Shown piece by piece: positions 27,039-35,210 of a stretch of DNA of 64,000 bases. The translations under genes were made by a program, and so were the position numbers. Positions within the stretch are counted from its first letter, which is position 1. Each line of letters begins with the position of its first letter. The notes under the pieces are model-generated. The model searched no databases. It had not been told where the DNA came from and saw nothing but the letters and a program-made list of their open reading frames with translations. Location: positions 1 to 64,000 of the forward strand of contig NZ_BDBN01000018.1 in the NCBI RefSeq assembly GCF_001613005.1. The letters run 5' to 3'. The stretch comes from Nocardia nova NBRC 15556 (lineage in GTDB: Bacteria; Actinomycetota; Actinomycetes; Mycobacteriales; Mycobacteriaceae).

Positions 27039-28082
27039 ATGCAGACGGCGACGTACCTGTCGATCGGCGGGCTTCTGGTGGCGAGTGGGGCGGTCCTGGC
27101 ATTCATCGCGGCGATCCGCGTGGCCTTGGAGCCCCGCCGGCTCTCGACGGGATTCGTCCTGCTGGCGGCGGTCACGCTGCTGGGCGTCGGCGGCGCGACC
27201 GCGGTCGTCGGACTCGGCCCCGACGCGCCTTCGTCGTTCGGGGTGGTCGTAGTACTCACGGCTCCGTTCGCCGTGGCCGGTATCGCGTTGCTGGTCAACG
27301 GAATCGAGCTGATGTCACGGGAGGGGATCGCCGCGACCACCGCGTTGCCGGTCGTGCTCGGGGCCGGCTTGATCGGCGCGGTGGCCGCGGTCGTCACGGT
27401 CGCGTCCGGTCCGGCGATGCCGGGCTGGGCCATTCAGTCCATCGTTCTGGTCGCCGCGGTCGCGGTCTATTTCGTGGCGCATCTGATCGCGTTCGGCGGC
27501 TACGCACTGATCTACGGCAGCCTGGCGGCTCGCCCCGAAGCCGATGCGGTCGTGATTCTCGGTTGCGGCCTGAATCGCAGATCGGTCACGCCGCTGCTGG
27601 CCGCGCGACTGGACCGCGGTATCGACGCCTACCGCACAGCGCTGCGGTCCGGACGCCAGCCGGTCCTGGTCACCTGCGGTGGACAGGGGCCCGACGAGGC
27701 GACGACCGAAGCCGACGCGATGGCGCGCTACCTCACCGCCCGCGGCGTCAGCGGACACGCCATCGTCCGAGAACGGCACTCGCGCAATACCGCCGAGAAT
27801 CTGCGTAACTGCCTGCGCGAACTGAACCGGCGCGGTATCGATCCGGAGCAGCTCCGAATCACGGTGGTAACCAGTAACTTTCACGTTCTCCGGACGGCCG
27901 GGCTGACCCGCCGCCTCGGCATCGATGCCCAGGTCCTGGGGTCTCGGACCGCCGCCTATTTTCTGCCCGCCGCCTTCTTGCGCGAATTCGTCGCGGTATT
28001 GGCGACCCATTACCGACGCAGCCACATCACGGTCGCGGTCTCGCTTCTGGTCGTCCTGCTGGCCGTGATGGTCCTGCCCTGA
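27039..28082 (+). CDS. YdcF/DUF218-family membrane protein
   Basis: A 347-residue protein with an N-terminal bundle of about five membrane segments (residues 5-165), a DUF218 domain (about 168-325: ADAVVILGCGLNRRSVTPLL, then CGGQGPDEATTEADAMARYL and SRNTAENLRNC) and a final membrane segment (about 327-345). DUF218 proteins such as SanA and ElyC act in envelope or peptidoglycan precursor metabolism; the exact reaction is unknown. An AAGGAG site precedes the ATG. Confidence 0.85.
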   Translation: MQTATYLSIGGLLVASGAVLAFIAAIRVALEPRRLSTGFVLLAAVTLLGVGGATAVVGLGPDAPSSFGVVVVLTAPFAVAGIALLVNGIELMSREGIAATTALPVVLGAGLIGAVAAVVTVASGPAMPGWAIQSIVLVAAVAVYFVAHLIAFGGYALIYGSLAARPEADAVVILGCGLNRRSVTPLLAARLDRGIDAYRTALRSGRQPVLVTCGGQGPDEATTEADAMARYLTARGVSGHAIVRERHSRNTAENLRNCLRELNRRGIDPEQLRITVVTSNFHVLRTAGLTRRLGIDAQVLGSRTAAYFLPAAFLREFVAVLATHYRRSHITVAVSLLVVLLAVMVLP

Positions 28083-28117
28083 ACATCGGGCCGTGCTTCA
28101 CGCCGGACGGGTGAGAT

Positions 28118-28178
28118 GACTGGCCAGTTCTGCCCGGTGAACCGGTGTGACCTGTGCGTTTGCTGTTGTTCGTGAGTG
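28118..28178 (+). repeat. Dispersed repeat, diverged copy C
   Basis: GATGACTGGCCAGTTCTGCC, then CGGTGAACCGGTGTGACCTG parallels copy A base by base apart from scattered C/T and G/C changes (copy A starts GATGACCGGTTGGTTTTGTC). It lies in the gap between the YdcF gene and the disordered-protein gene. Confidence 0.45.
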
Positions 28179-28275
28179 ATGCGGCCCACGAGTTTGCTTG
28201 ACTGCAGTGGAATCGGGCACCAGGCTTGAACGCAGAGTATATAATCCAGCGCTCACTCGAGGAGACGATGGAGCT

Positions 28276-28773
28276 ATGTCCAGCGAACATCTGTCCGAAG
28301 AGCCTCAATCGCAGCGGGGAGCCAAAGGCTCGCGAGATACCGGGTCGAATGCGCCGGGCGGCGGCCCGACCGATCGCCCGGCCGGCACGTTCGACCAAGA
28401 AGAAGTCACGTCAGCCCGTGATCAGAACCAGTCCGAAGACGACGTCGCCACGACCGGGACGCGTCCACCCGGCGACGCTGAATCGGCCGTGCCGCCCTAT
28501 GAGGGCCGCCGGACGAGCGCGGAAGAGGTAACCGGCACCACCGGACCCGGGAGCGGCGCCAGGACAGCTGGCGCGACACGTCCGGTGGCCGACCCGAATT
28601 TCAAATCCTCTGCGCCTGGCCAGACTTCCGGCGGGGCCACCGCCTCCCCGGCCGAGGAGCAACCCGCATCGCAGGCACCCGAAACCGAGGGCGCCGACGA
28701 AGGGGCCGAGGGAGGACATCACGGCGGCGTGCGCAGAGCCGAGGACCAGCCTCGGGAATCACGGCCGCAATAA
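28276..28773 (+). CDS. Low-complexity, probably disordered protein
   Basis: A 165-residue hydrophilic protein rich in Gly, Ala, Pro, Thr, Glu and Asp (MSSEHLSEEPQSQRGAKGSR at the start), without hydrophobic segments, cysteine or a domain. It is probably intrinsically disordered. The ATG at 28276 was preferred as it follows a GGAG-containing leader; the frame is open upstream. Function unknown; the open frame could be a by-product of GC-rich sequence, though composition favours a real hydrophilic protein. Confidence 0.5.
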   Translation: MSSEHLSEEPQSQRGAKGSRDTGSNAPGGGPTDRPAGTFDQEEVTSARDQNQSEDDVATTGTRPPGDAESAVPPYEGRRTSAEEVTGTTGPGSGARTAGATRPVADPNFKSSAPGQTSGGATASPAEEQPASQAPETEGADEGAEGGHHGGVRRAEDQPRESRPQ

Positions 28774-29195
28774 TCGCTACGGCGAGTCGGTTCACCTCGC
28801 GGGTTGTCGGCGAGGAGCCCTCTGCCGCGTTGGTCGGCATCGTTGGCGACGGTCCGGACGCGATGACGGAATCGTTATGTTTTTCGACGCATATCGAACT
28901 ACTCGACCGCCAGAAATGCACGATTCGCGTCGATTCGTGAACGCAATCCTCGACGACATCGAGATTTTTCACAACCGTCGGCGCTGCCACTCATCAGCCG
29001 CCGTCGAGTAGTTCCGTTGCACTTCAGCCACCGTTTCGCGCACAAAGCACCGATATTTGCGCGACCACGAATTATGTGTCGATTTCGCAACCCGCTTTCG
29101 TGGTCAGGATCGCAGACGCTTGCTAAAGTCGCTTGGCGCAACCCCCCCGGCAGGGGAGACTCCCGGCAGTTTCGTCCGAACAAAGGATGTCGCTT
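28774..29195. other. Intergenic, A/T-richer, with 119-bp inverted-repeat unit
   Basis: About 420 bases upstream of the lipase gene, visibly richer in A/T than the surroundings. No gene seen. It contains a pair of 12-bp inverted repeats listed separately. Confidence 0.55.
28896..29014. repeat. Inverted-repeat-bounded element (MITE-like)
   Basis: GAACTACTCGAC at 28896-28907 is matched by its exact reverse complement GTCGAGTAGTTC at 29003-29014, bounding a 119-bp segment without an open frame. Paired short terminal repeats around a non-coding core resemble a miniature inverted-repeat element; I see no target-site duplication. Confidence 0.4.
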
Positions 29196-30575
29196 GTGAG
29201 AGGGTTTCTGGCAGCTGTGGTCACTGTTCTCGTCGCCAGTGCGTGTTTGGGCGAACAGTCTGCTCGGGCGGACGAAGGCCCGCCCATCGGGCCGATCACG
29301 CAGTCATCGCCCGGAAATCCGCCCTCCCCAATGCAGAACTGGATCGACCAGAACATAAAACCGCCGCAGTTGACCGCCGGCCCCGAGCAGTCCGCCGCTG
29401 ATCAGCAGGCGGCGTTGTGGCGGGCGATTTTGTCGTCGCCGACCGGGGATCAGACCTTCGATGCCTGGCCTGCGAATCTGGCCGCGCTGGAGCCGGGGCA
29501 GATCTTCGAGTCGCGTGACGTGACGGCGACGACAGCGCAGCACATGGCGGCGCCGATCGAGCGGGCGGTGCTGTTGAAGTTTCGCTCGACCTCGGCGACG
29601 GGCACGCCCTCCTTCGGCACCGCTACATTGATCGTCCCGGCGGCTTCGTGGAACGGTCCGGGGCCCCGTCCGGTGGAGGTGGACGCGATGCCGATCAACG
29701 CACTCGGGTTGCACTGCACGCCGGGCTATCAGTTGTCGCACGGCATACTCGATCGGACCAACACGGATCTGGTCTGGTTTCTGCCGGCTATCTGGTCGGC
29801 CCTGAACAAAGGGCACGCGGTTCTCCTGCCCGACCATGAGGGCCCGCTGATGGCGTACGGCGAGACGAATGTGGCCGGGCACATGATGCTCGATTCGATT
29901 CGCGCCGTGCGTAATGCCCTGCCGGAGTTCGGTAACAGTCGTTATGTGGTCGAGGGCTACTCGGGCGGAGCGATCGCCGCGTATGCCACCGCGATGTTGC
30001 AGAGTGAGTACGCGCCGGATCTGTCGGACGTTCTGGTGGGCGTCGCCTCGGGTGGACTGGCGGCCGACTACCGGGATATCGCCCACCGTTTCAACGGCGG
30101 GATCGCCTCCGGCATTCTGTTGTCGGTGTCGACGGCGATAGCGCGTGAGCATCCGGAGGTGCTCCAGTACATGAATCATCTCGCGCAGTGGGTGACGACA
30201 TCCCCGACGCGGGATCTGTGTGGTGACGCCGATGGACCGCTCGGCGTCGTCGGTATTCCGATGGATGTGGCGACGAATATCAGCAACCCACTCGACAGTC
30301 CGATGGCCGACAATCTGTTTCGCCAACTGGATTTGTCCGACCGGACGTCGGGTGTGCCGCTGTATATCTATCACGGTGCGTGGGATCCCTGGATTCCCCT
30401 GGAGGACGCTCAGCGTATGTACGGTGAGCAATGCAGCCGTGGCGTTCCGGCCGTTTTCCGCACAGTGCCCGGCGAACACCTGAGCAGTTACGTCACCAGC
30501 TATCCGGGACTCAGCGAATGGATAGACGGCCGGCTGCGCGGCGAACCGGCACCGAGTGAATGCCCCGGGAGGTAG
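29196..30575 (+). CDS. Secreted lipase, LIP (secretory lipase) family
   Basis: A 459-residue exported alpha/beta hydrolase. The signal peptide MRGFLAAVVTVLVASACLG ends near ARADE. The nucleophile elbow is GYSGGAIAA (about 245), the acid is in YHGAWDPWIP and the histidine in PGEHLSSY. This is the pattern of the LIP-type secretory lipases of Candida and mycolic-acid actinobacteria, which release fatty acids from triacylglycerols. I chose GTG at 29196 because AAAGGA at 29182-29187 is eight bases upstream; the ATG at 29187 overlaps that site. Confidence 0.87.
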   Translation: MRGFLAAVVTVLVASACLGEQSARADEGPPIGPITQSSPGNPPSPMQNWIDQNIKPPQLTAGPEQSAADQQAALWRAILSSPTGDQTFDAWPANLAALEPGQIFESRDVTATTAQHMAAPIERAVLLKFRSTSATGTPSFGTATLIVPAASWNGPGPRPVEVDAMPINALGLHCTPGYQLSHGILDRTNTDLVWFLPAIWSALNKGHAVLLPDHEGPLMAYGETNVAGHMMLDSIRAVRNALPEFGNSRYVVEGYSGGAIAAYATAMLQSEYAPDLSDVLVGVASGGLAADYRDIAHRFNGGIASGILLSVSTAIAREHPEVLQYMNHLAQWVTTSPTRDLCGDADGPLGVVGIPMDVATNISNPLDSPMADNLFRQLDLSDRTSGVPLYIYHGAWDPWIPLEDAQRMYGEQCSRGVPAVFRTVPGEHLSSYVTSYPGLSEWIDGRLRGEPAPSECPGR

Positions 30576-30845
30576 ATTCCTGCCTCGCAGTGCTCTGGGC
30601 GGCTTCCGCTCGGCACTCACCGTGGAACGAGAACGCTTGCCCCGCCGTGAAAAACGGTGGTTCAGCCGGGACAACCACCTGCTGCAGGCGTGGTGCATGA
30701 GTGTCGTGCTGTTCGGCACTTTGATCCTCGTCTACGGGCTCACGAAATTCGCTGTGGCCGAGTATCTTTGCGGGTGCCCTCGGGGCGACGTCGTAGATCG
30801 GATCCGGGTGCGGGAACGATCGGACAAGCGTGGGAGATGTTTGGC

Positions 30846-31460
30846 ATGTTCGACGACGATCTCGTGCGAGATTCGGTGGAGCGGGCCGATGCGTTCCAGC
30901 GCGCGCTGGTCGCTACCCTGTGCCTGAATCGAGCGGCCGTTCTCGCCGCCACCGATCGGGCCGACCGCGAGGTCGCCGGACTCTGCCGGCTCATCGACGA
31001 CTCGCTCGAATACTGTCGCGCTCGCGCGGTCGGTGCCCCACCGCGGATCGGCCCGGAGCTTCTGGCCACGCGATTCCGCGACATTCTCGGCCCTGATGAT
31101 CTGCCTTTCGAGGAGCCCGACGGTGTCGCGGCCTGGTACATCGATGTGGTCTCGATAGCGGATTACGTCGTGAGGACGTGGAACGAGCCGGATGCCGGCG
31201 ATTCGCGATGCTTCGACGTCCTGGTCGCCTGCTACTCCCTGGCAGGAATGCTGCAAGACGATCCCCGGACTCCTAGCTCATGGGAGCTCGCCGAGCTCGA
31301 GACTGCGAGACAGATCAGCGACCTGCGCGCGGTGGACGGCCTAGCCGAGCCGATCGGCCCCGACCGCCTCGGTGCACTGCTGGCGGCGTCGCAGCCGCTT
31401 CGCGAAGCGTACGCGAGGCGATTCCAGGATGTCCTGGGCGAACGCGAACTCGAGCCGTGA
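30846..31460 (+). CDS. Conserved-looking hypothetical protein
   Basis: A 204-residue acidic, mostly helical soluble protein (MFDDDLVRDSVERADAFQRA at the start; VLVACYSLAGMLQDD near 125). No domain recognised, no signal or membrane segment. GGGAG at 30832-30836 supports the ATG at 30846; the frame runs upstream without a start context. It lies 56 bp before another hypothetical gene, so the two may be co-transcribed. Confidence 0.6.
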   Translation: MFDDDLVRDSVERADAFQRALVATLCLNRAAVLAATDRADREVAGLCRLIDDSLEYCRARAVGAPPRIGPELLATRFRDILGPDDLPFEEPDGVAAWYIDVVSIADYVVRTWNEPDAGDSRCFDVLVACYSLAGMLQDDPRTPSSWELAELETARQISDLRAVDGLAEPIGPDRLGALLAASQPLREAYARRFQDVLGERELEP

Positions 31461-31516
31461 CGGAGATCGATGCATCGATTGTGCATCGAAGCGGGGTGCA
31501 TGGGTACAGCCACTAC

Positions 31517-31993
31517 ATGACCAACGACACCGACACGAAAGAGGTCGCGGACAGCGGCCTGGCCACCGAGGAGCAGCCCGCGGCCCGGCATCGTCGTCCC
31601 GGTGATGCCGGCGACGACGCGGTCCGGGCGGCCGGGACCTTGTCCGAAGCGCTGGAGACGATCGAACAGGCGCGTGGGAATTTGTACGCGTTTCACCGCC
31701 TGACCGGTCGTGCCGATCTGCTGTTGGACAGCGCTGCCGATCAGCTCGTCGCCGCGGGCCGCCCGGACTTGGCGGAGCGGGTGCGAAGCGAGTTGATCGG
31801 TCGCAACGTGCTATCGGGCCGATGGACATTTCAGATCGTGGAGGAATACGACGACGGGTATTACGCGGCATTCGCCGACATGGAACGCACGGTGCGCGAT
31901 CAGCTAGTCGAAGGCCGGCGCCACGTCTTCGAAGCGGAGATGAAGGAACAGCGTCGCACCCGCGGGCGTCCGGACCACACCGCACGGCCGTAA
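31517..31993 (+). CDS. Hypothetical protein
   Basis: A 158-residue soluble protein. The first 40 residues are polar and probably disordered; residues 45-140 are helical and contain LYAFHRLTGRADLLLDSAAD and GRNVLSGRWTFQIVEEYDDG, a pattern I have the impression of from conserved mycobacterial and nocardial proteins but cannot name. No ribosome site is obvious at this ATG. Confidence 0.6.
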   Translation: MTNDTDTKEVADSGLATEEQPAARHRRPGDAGDDAVRAAGTLSEALETIEQARGNLYAFHRLTGRADLLLDSAADQLVAAGRPDLAERVRSELIGRNVLSGRWTFQIVEEYDDGYYAAFADMERTVRDQLVEGRRHVFEAEMKEQRRTRGRPDHTARP

Positions 31994-32030
31994 CCGGCAC
32001 GGCCCCGGGCAGCTACTCGACCGCGTCGAA

Positions 32031-32519
32031 TCACGATCGTGACATGAGGCGCAACAGGCCGAGCTGCGGTTCCAGTGCGCCGTCCTGGCCGAGGGCACGG
32101 AAATCGGCCTCCACGGCGTCGACATCGCGGCGGCCCGCGCGCACCGCGCGGTAGCGCAGGAACGACCAGACGAACATGTCGAGGAACGGTGGCATCACCC
32201 CCGAGCGCACCCGGGCATCCAGTGCGGCGAGCGCGGCCCCGTCCGTCGGGGCCAGGCGCGCGAGAAACGATGTGACCGAACGGGTTCGATCCGGCACCAC
32301 GACGGGTTCGGCGTCGGGGAACCAGCGGCCCAGATCGGCATCGAGGCCACCGTCGACATAGCCGATCAGATCGGCGGGGAAAGCGTCACCGGCCGATCGT
32401 AGAGTGTGCCAACAGAATTGGCCTCGCCGCGTGGTGGACGGTCCCGCGCCGCCCCTGTACCGCCGGTCGTCCTTCGCCGACAGCGTGGTCGTTCCATCGG
32501 CATCGGTCTCCGCGAACAC
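32031..32519 (-). CDS. Hypothetical protein
   Basis: A 162-residue protein of unknown family. The readable part (FCWHTLRSAGDAFPADLIGY, then LGRWFPDAEPVVVPDRTRSV) has coherent composition, and the C-terminal half is helical. The GTG start is a guess: the frame continues upstream into Arg/Gly-rich translation and no clear ribosome site exists. It is divergent from the DUF427 gene, with 111 bp between starts. Confidence 0.5.
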   Translation of the reverse strand: MFAETDADGTTTLSAKDDRRYRGGAGPSTTRRGQFCWHTLRSAGDAFPADLIGYVDGGLDADLGRWFPDAEPVVVPDRTRSVTSFLARLAPTDGAALAALDARVRSGVMPPFLDMFVWSFLRYRAVRAGRRDVDAVEADFRALGQDGALEPQLGLLRLMSRS

Positions 32520-32630
32520 CGAGTTCGTATTGTCGACGCCGCCGGGGCCCGGCTCGACGGGGCTACCACGATCTCCTCCCGCAGCTGGTCGCCGCTGGGA
32601 CCCGCTCGCCGATCGAGGCAGAATAGACGC

Positions 32631-32921
32631 ATGGCAAAGGCAACGGTCAACGGTGTCACCATCGCGGAGTCCGACCACTACGAAACAGTGGAGGGCAATA
32701 TCTACTTCCCGCCGGAAGCGATCAAGAAGGAGTACTTCACGCCCACCGAGACGCACACCATCTGCCCGTGGAAGGGTCGTGCGAGCTATTACACCGTGGA
32801 TGTCGGTGACGGAAATCCCCTCGTCGACGCCGCGTGGTACTACCCCGAGGCGAAACGGGCGGCGGCCAACATAGAAGGTCACGTCGCCTTCTACAAGAAC
32901 AAGGTCTCCATCCACGAGTGA
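32631..32921 (+). CDS. DUF427 domain protein
   Basis: A 96-residue single-domain DUF427 protein: AESDHYETVEGNIYFPPEAI, then CPWKGRASYYTV and DAAWYYPEAKRAA with a YKNKV end. The family is widespread and of unknown function. The CPWKGxAxYYxV core is intact. The ATG at 32631 gives the usual family length. Confidence 0.88.
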   Translation: MAKATVNGVTIAESDHYETVEGNIYFPPEAIKKEYFTPTETHTICPWKGRASYYTVDVGDGNPLVDAAWYYPEAKRAAANIEGHVAFYKNKVSIHE

Positions 32922-33056
32922 TCCACCTCGTCCGCCGGCACTGATGTTGCGGGGACGCGCAGAGAGTCGCTTCCGGGGCCGGTAGGCGAGACAGGTCCAT
33001 GATCGGCAACGCAACCGGTCGCGCCGGCTGCTGCGCGGGTCAACGGAGGCTCGGGA

Positions 33057-33848
33057 TCACCCGGGTAGCGACTTCGACAGGAATTCCAGCAGGTGCGGTT
33101 CCACGGCGTCCGCATCGGTGAGCGAGAGGAAGTGCGCGCCGCCGTCGACGATCACCGGCGGTCCGGCGTCGGGCAATGCCGCGGCCAACTCGACGGCTCG
33201 ATCGACCGGATAAGCGGCGTCCGCCGACCCGTGCAGGACCAGGGCGGGGCAGTCGATCTCGGAAGCTCGGTCGAGGATGCTGTCCCGCTCGACCAGTGGG
33301 GTCAGAACGCGGTCGATGTGATCTCCGGAAAGCTTGCGCCACTTGGCCTGCCACTCGGTTGCGTCGTGCCGGCCCAGGCAGATGGCGGCGTTCATGTCGA
33401 GCAGGTCCTGCGTCGGACCGAGTTCCCGCCATGCCGCAGCGGCCTGCCGGTAGGCGTCGGCGACCTGCGGGTCCTCGGCGGCGCCCGACGTTCCGAGCAA
33501 CACGAGCGCGGCCACCCGGTCCGGTGCCAGGAGGGCCATCCGCAAACCGATGAATCCGCCCTGACTCGTACCCAGCACCGCGCACCGGGCGATTCCGAGG
33601 TGGTCGAGCAATCCGAGTGCGTCGCGGGCCACGTCCCAATAGGTGAAGGGGCCGTCGGCGGGCGTTTCGCCGTGGCCGCGCTCATCCATGGCGATCAACC
33701 GGTAGGACTGGCCGAGCGAACGTACCTGCGGGGCGAACATGTCCGCGTCCATCAGGTAGCTGTGCAACAGCAGTACGGCGGGGCCGGAACCGCCGTGGTC
33801 GACATAACTGACGACTTGGCCGCTGTCGAGCGTCATCGCTGTCCGCAT
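33057..33848 (-). CDS. Alpha/beta hydrolase
   Basis: A 263-residue alpha/beta hydrolase: VLLLHSYLMDADMF near 25-38, MDERGHGETP near 55-64, the nucleophile elbow GTSQGG near 92-97, acidic residue region VLHGSADAAYPVDRA, and histidine in GGAHFLSL. The small-molecule substrate is unknown; relatives include lactonases and ester hydrolases. Two in-frame starts (33848 and 33836) are possible. It is divergent from the sugar operon. Confidence 0.83.
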   Translation of the reverse strand: MRTAMTLDSGQVVSYVDHGGSGPAVLLLHSYLMDADMFAPQVRSLGQSYRLIAMDERGHGETPADGPFTYWDVARDALGLLDHLGIARCAVLGTSQGGFIGLRMALLAPDRVAALVLLGTSGAAEDPQVADAYRQAAAAWRELGPTQDLLDMNAAICLGRHDATEWQAKWRKLSGDHIDRVLTPLVERDSILDRASEIDCPALVLHGSADAAYPVDRAVELAAALPDAGPPVIVDGGAHFLSLTDADAVEPHLLEFLSKSLPG

Positions 33849-34148
33849 GCGGCGCAGTCTATTCGGAAGCGGCGATACCGAGATTGTCCCCACCGATGGG
33901 AATGGTGTCGCCGATTCCGCTACACGCATGGATTCGTGGCCGACGCCGGGTGGTCGGGGTGAGGCCGGCTGCGAGTGGGTAATGAATCTTGCCGGCGCAG
34001 TGCAGCGCGATGTGGCCGCTCTCCATCGCGGTGTCATCTACCGTGTCATGGGATGCCGAGACGGTCGTTCACCGGCCTGCGAGCCGATCCGCAGTAGGCG
34101 TCCCCGGCAGCGTCACACCCGGTACGGCGAACGCGACTGAGGAGAGCG
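33849..34148. other. Divergent promoter region of the pentose operon
   Basis: Three hundred bases between the hydrolase and the first gene of the sugar operon. No gene is seen. I looked for LacI-, DeoR- or GntR-type palindromes and found none convincing. Confidence 0.5.
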
Positions 34149-35072
34149 GTGGCAGATGACCGAGATCGAATGTCGAGAAGGACCGCCACCGAGCCTGCTC
34201 GTCCGGGGCGATCGGCACGCCGGATGGTGAGCGTTCGAGCCGGGCGTTTCCACACGATCTACGACCCGAGCGCCGGCGAGTCGCAGCGGTGGTACATCAA
34301 CGACCACACCATCATTCGCGACGAATCGGGCTGCTGGCACCTGTTCGGCATCACCCATCCCGAACCCGCGGATCCGTTCGACGAGATCGAATTCGCCCAC
34401 GCCAGTGCCGACGATCTGCAGGGCCCGTGGACCACACACCCGTCGGCTCTGGTGGTGGACCGCGACTACGGCGAGACGCACCTGTGGGCGCCGTACGTGA
34501 TCCGCGCCGACGGCCGCTACCACATGTTCTACGCGGGCGGTGGTGACGACCGCACCGCGGCGGCGATCTGTGTGGCCACCTCCGACGACCTGTTCGAGTG
34601 GACCCGCGAACCGACCGGGCCGGTGTTTCGCGACGGGTACGACGCCCGCGATCCGATGGTCGTGTGGATCGACGACCGCTGGGTGATGTACTACGCCGCG
34701 ACGAGTTCGCCGACGGGCGGCAACTACGTGGTCGCATACCGCACGAGTAGCGACCTGCGCACCTGGAGCGAGCGGCACATCGCGTTCACCGACCCCACGT
34801 CGGGCACCGAGGCCGGCAATACCGAATCACCGTTCGTGTTGTCCCACAACGGATCCTGGTATCTGTTCATCGGCCCGCGACCCGACTACGTCGGCACCGA
34901 CGTGTTCCGCGGCGACAGTCCGTACCACTTCCGGATCGACGACCGTGTCGGCCACATCGCCGCGCATGCCGCCGAGGTGATCGACGACGGCGATCTGTGG
35001 ATCACCAGTTGCGGCTGGGGCCAGGGCGGAGTGTCGCTGGCTTCCCTCGAGATCGGCAGAACCGCACCGTAG
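34149..35072 (+). CDS. Cytoplasmic beta-propeller glycosidase (GH43/GH32-like)
   Basis: A 307-residue protein with no export signal. Repeated propeller strands are visible: DHTIIRDESGCWHLFGITHP near 53-72, ETHLWAPYVIRADGRYHMFY near 109-128, YDARDPMVVWIDDRWVMYYA near 162-181 and NTESPFVLSHNGSWYLFIGP near 221-240, with acidic residues in the usual catalytic positions. It is related to GH43/GH32-clan arabinosidases and fructosidases. It leads the operon with isomerase, kinases and GH172 and probably trims imported oligosaccharides (inference). GTG start behind GGAGAG. Confidence 0.75.
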   Translation: MADDRDRMSRRTATEPARPGRSARRMVSVRAGRFHTIYDPSAGESQRWYINDHTIIRDESGCWHLFGITHPEPADPFDEIEFAHASADDLQGPWTTHPSALVVDRDYGETHLWAPYVIRADGRYHMFYAGGGDDRTAAAICVATSDDLFEWTREPTGPVFRDGYDARDPMVVWIDDRWVMYYAATSSPTGGNYVVAYRTSSDLRTWSERHIAFTDPTSGTEAGNTESPFVLSHNGSWYLFIGPRPDYVGTDVFRGDSPYHFRIDDRVGHIAAHAAEVIDDGDLWITSCGWGQGGVSLASLEIGRTAP

Positions 35073-35210
35073 ACCGTGCCCCGAGTGATATCTCTAGTGG
35101 TGCGAGCGCGGCCCGGAGGCGGCAGCCTGCGTTACCACCGAGGACCGTGCGGACCACCATCGGGCACAGCAGCGAGTAGTCCGACCGTTCGTCTCTGGAA
35201 GGGATCCGGC

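Noticed and set aside
30556..30845. Possible small membrane protein between the lipase and the hypothetical gene (segment MSVVLFGTLILVYGLTKFAV)
   Set aside because: One plausible membrane segment, but the frame then turns into Arg-rich nonsense overlapping the next gene, and no start with a ribosome site is visible.
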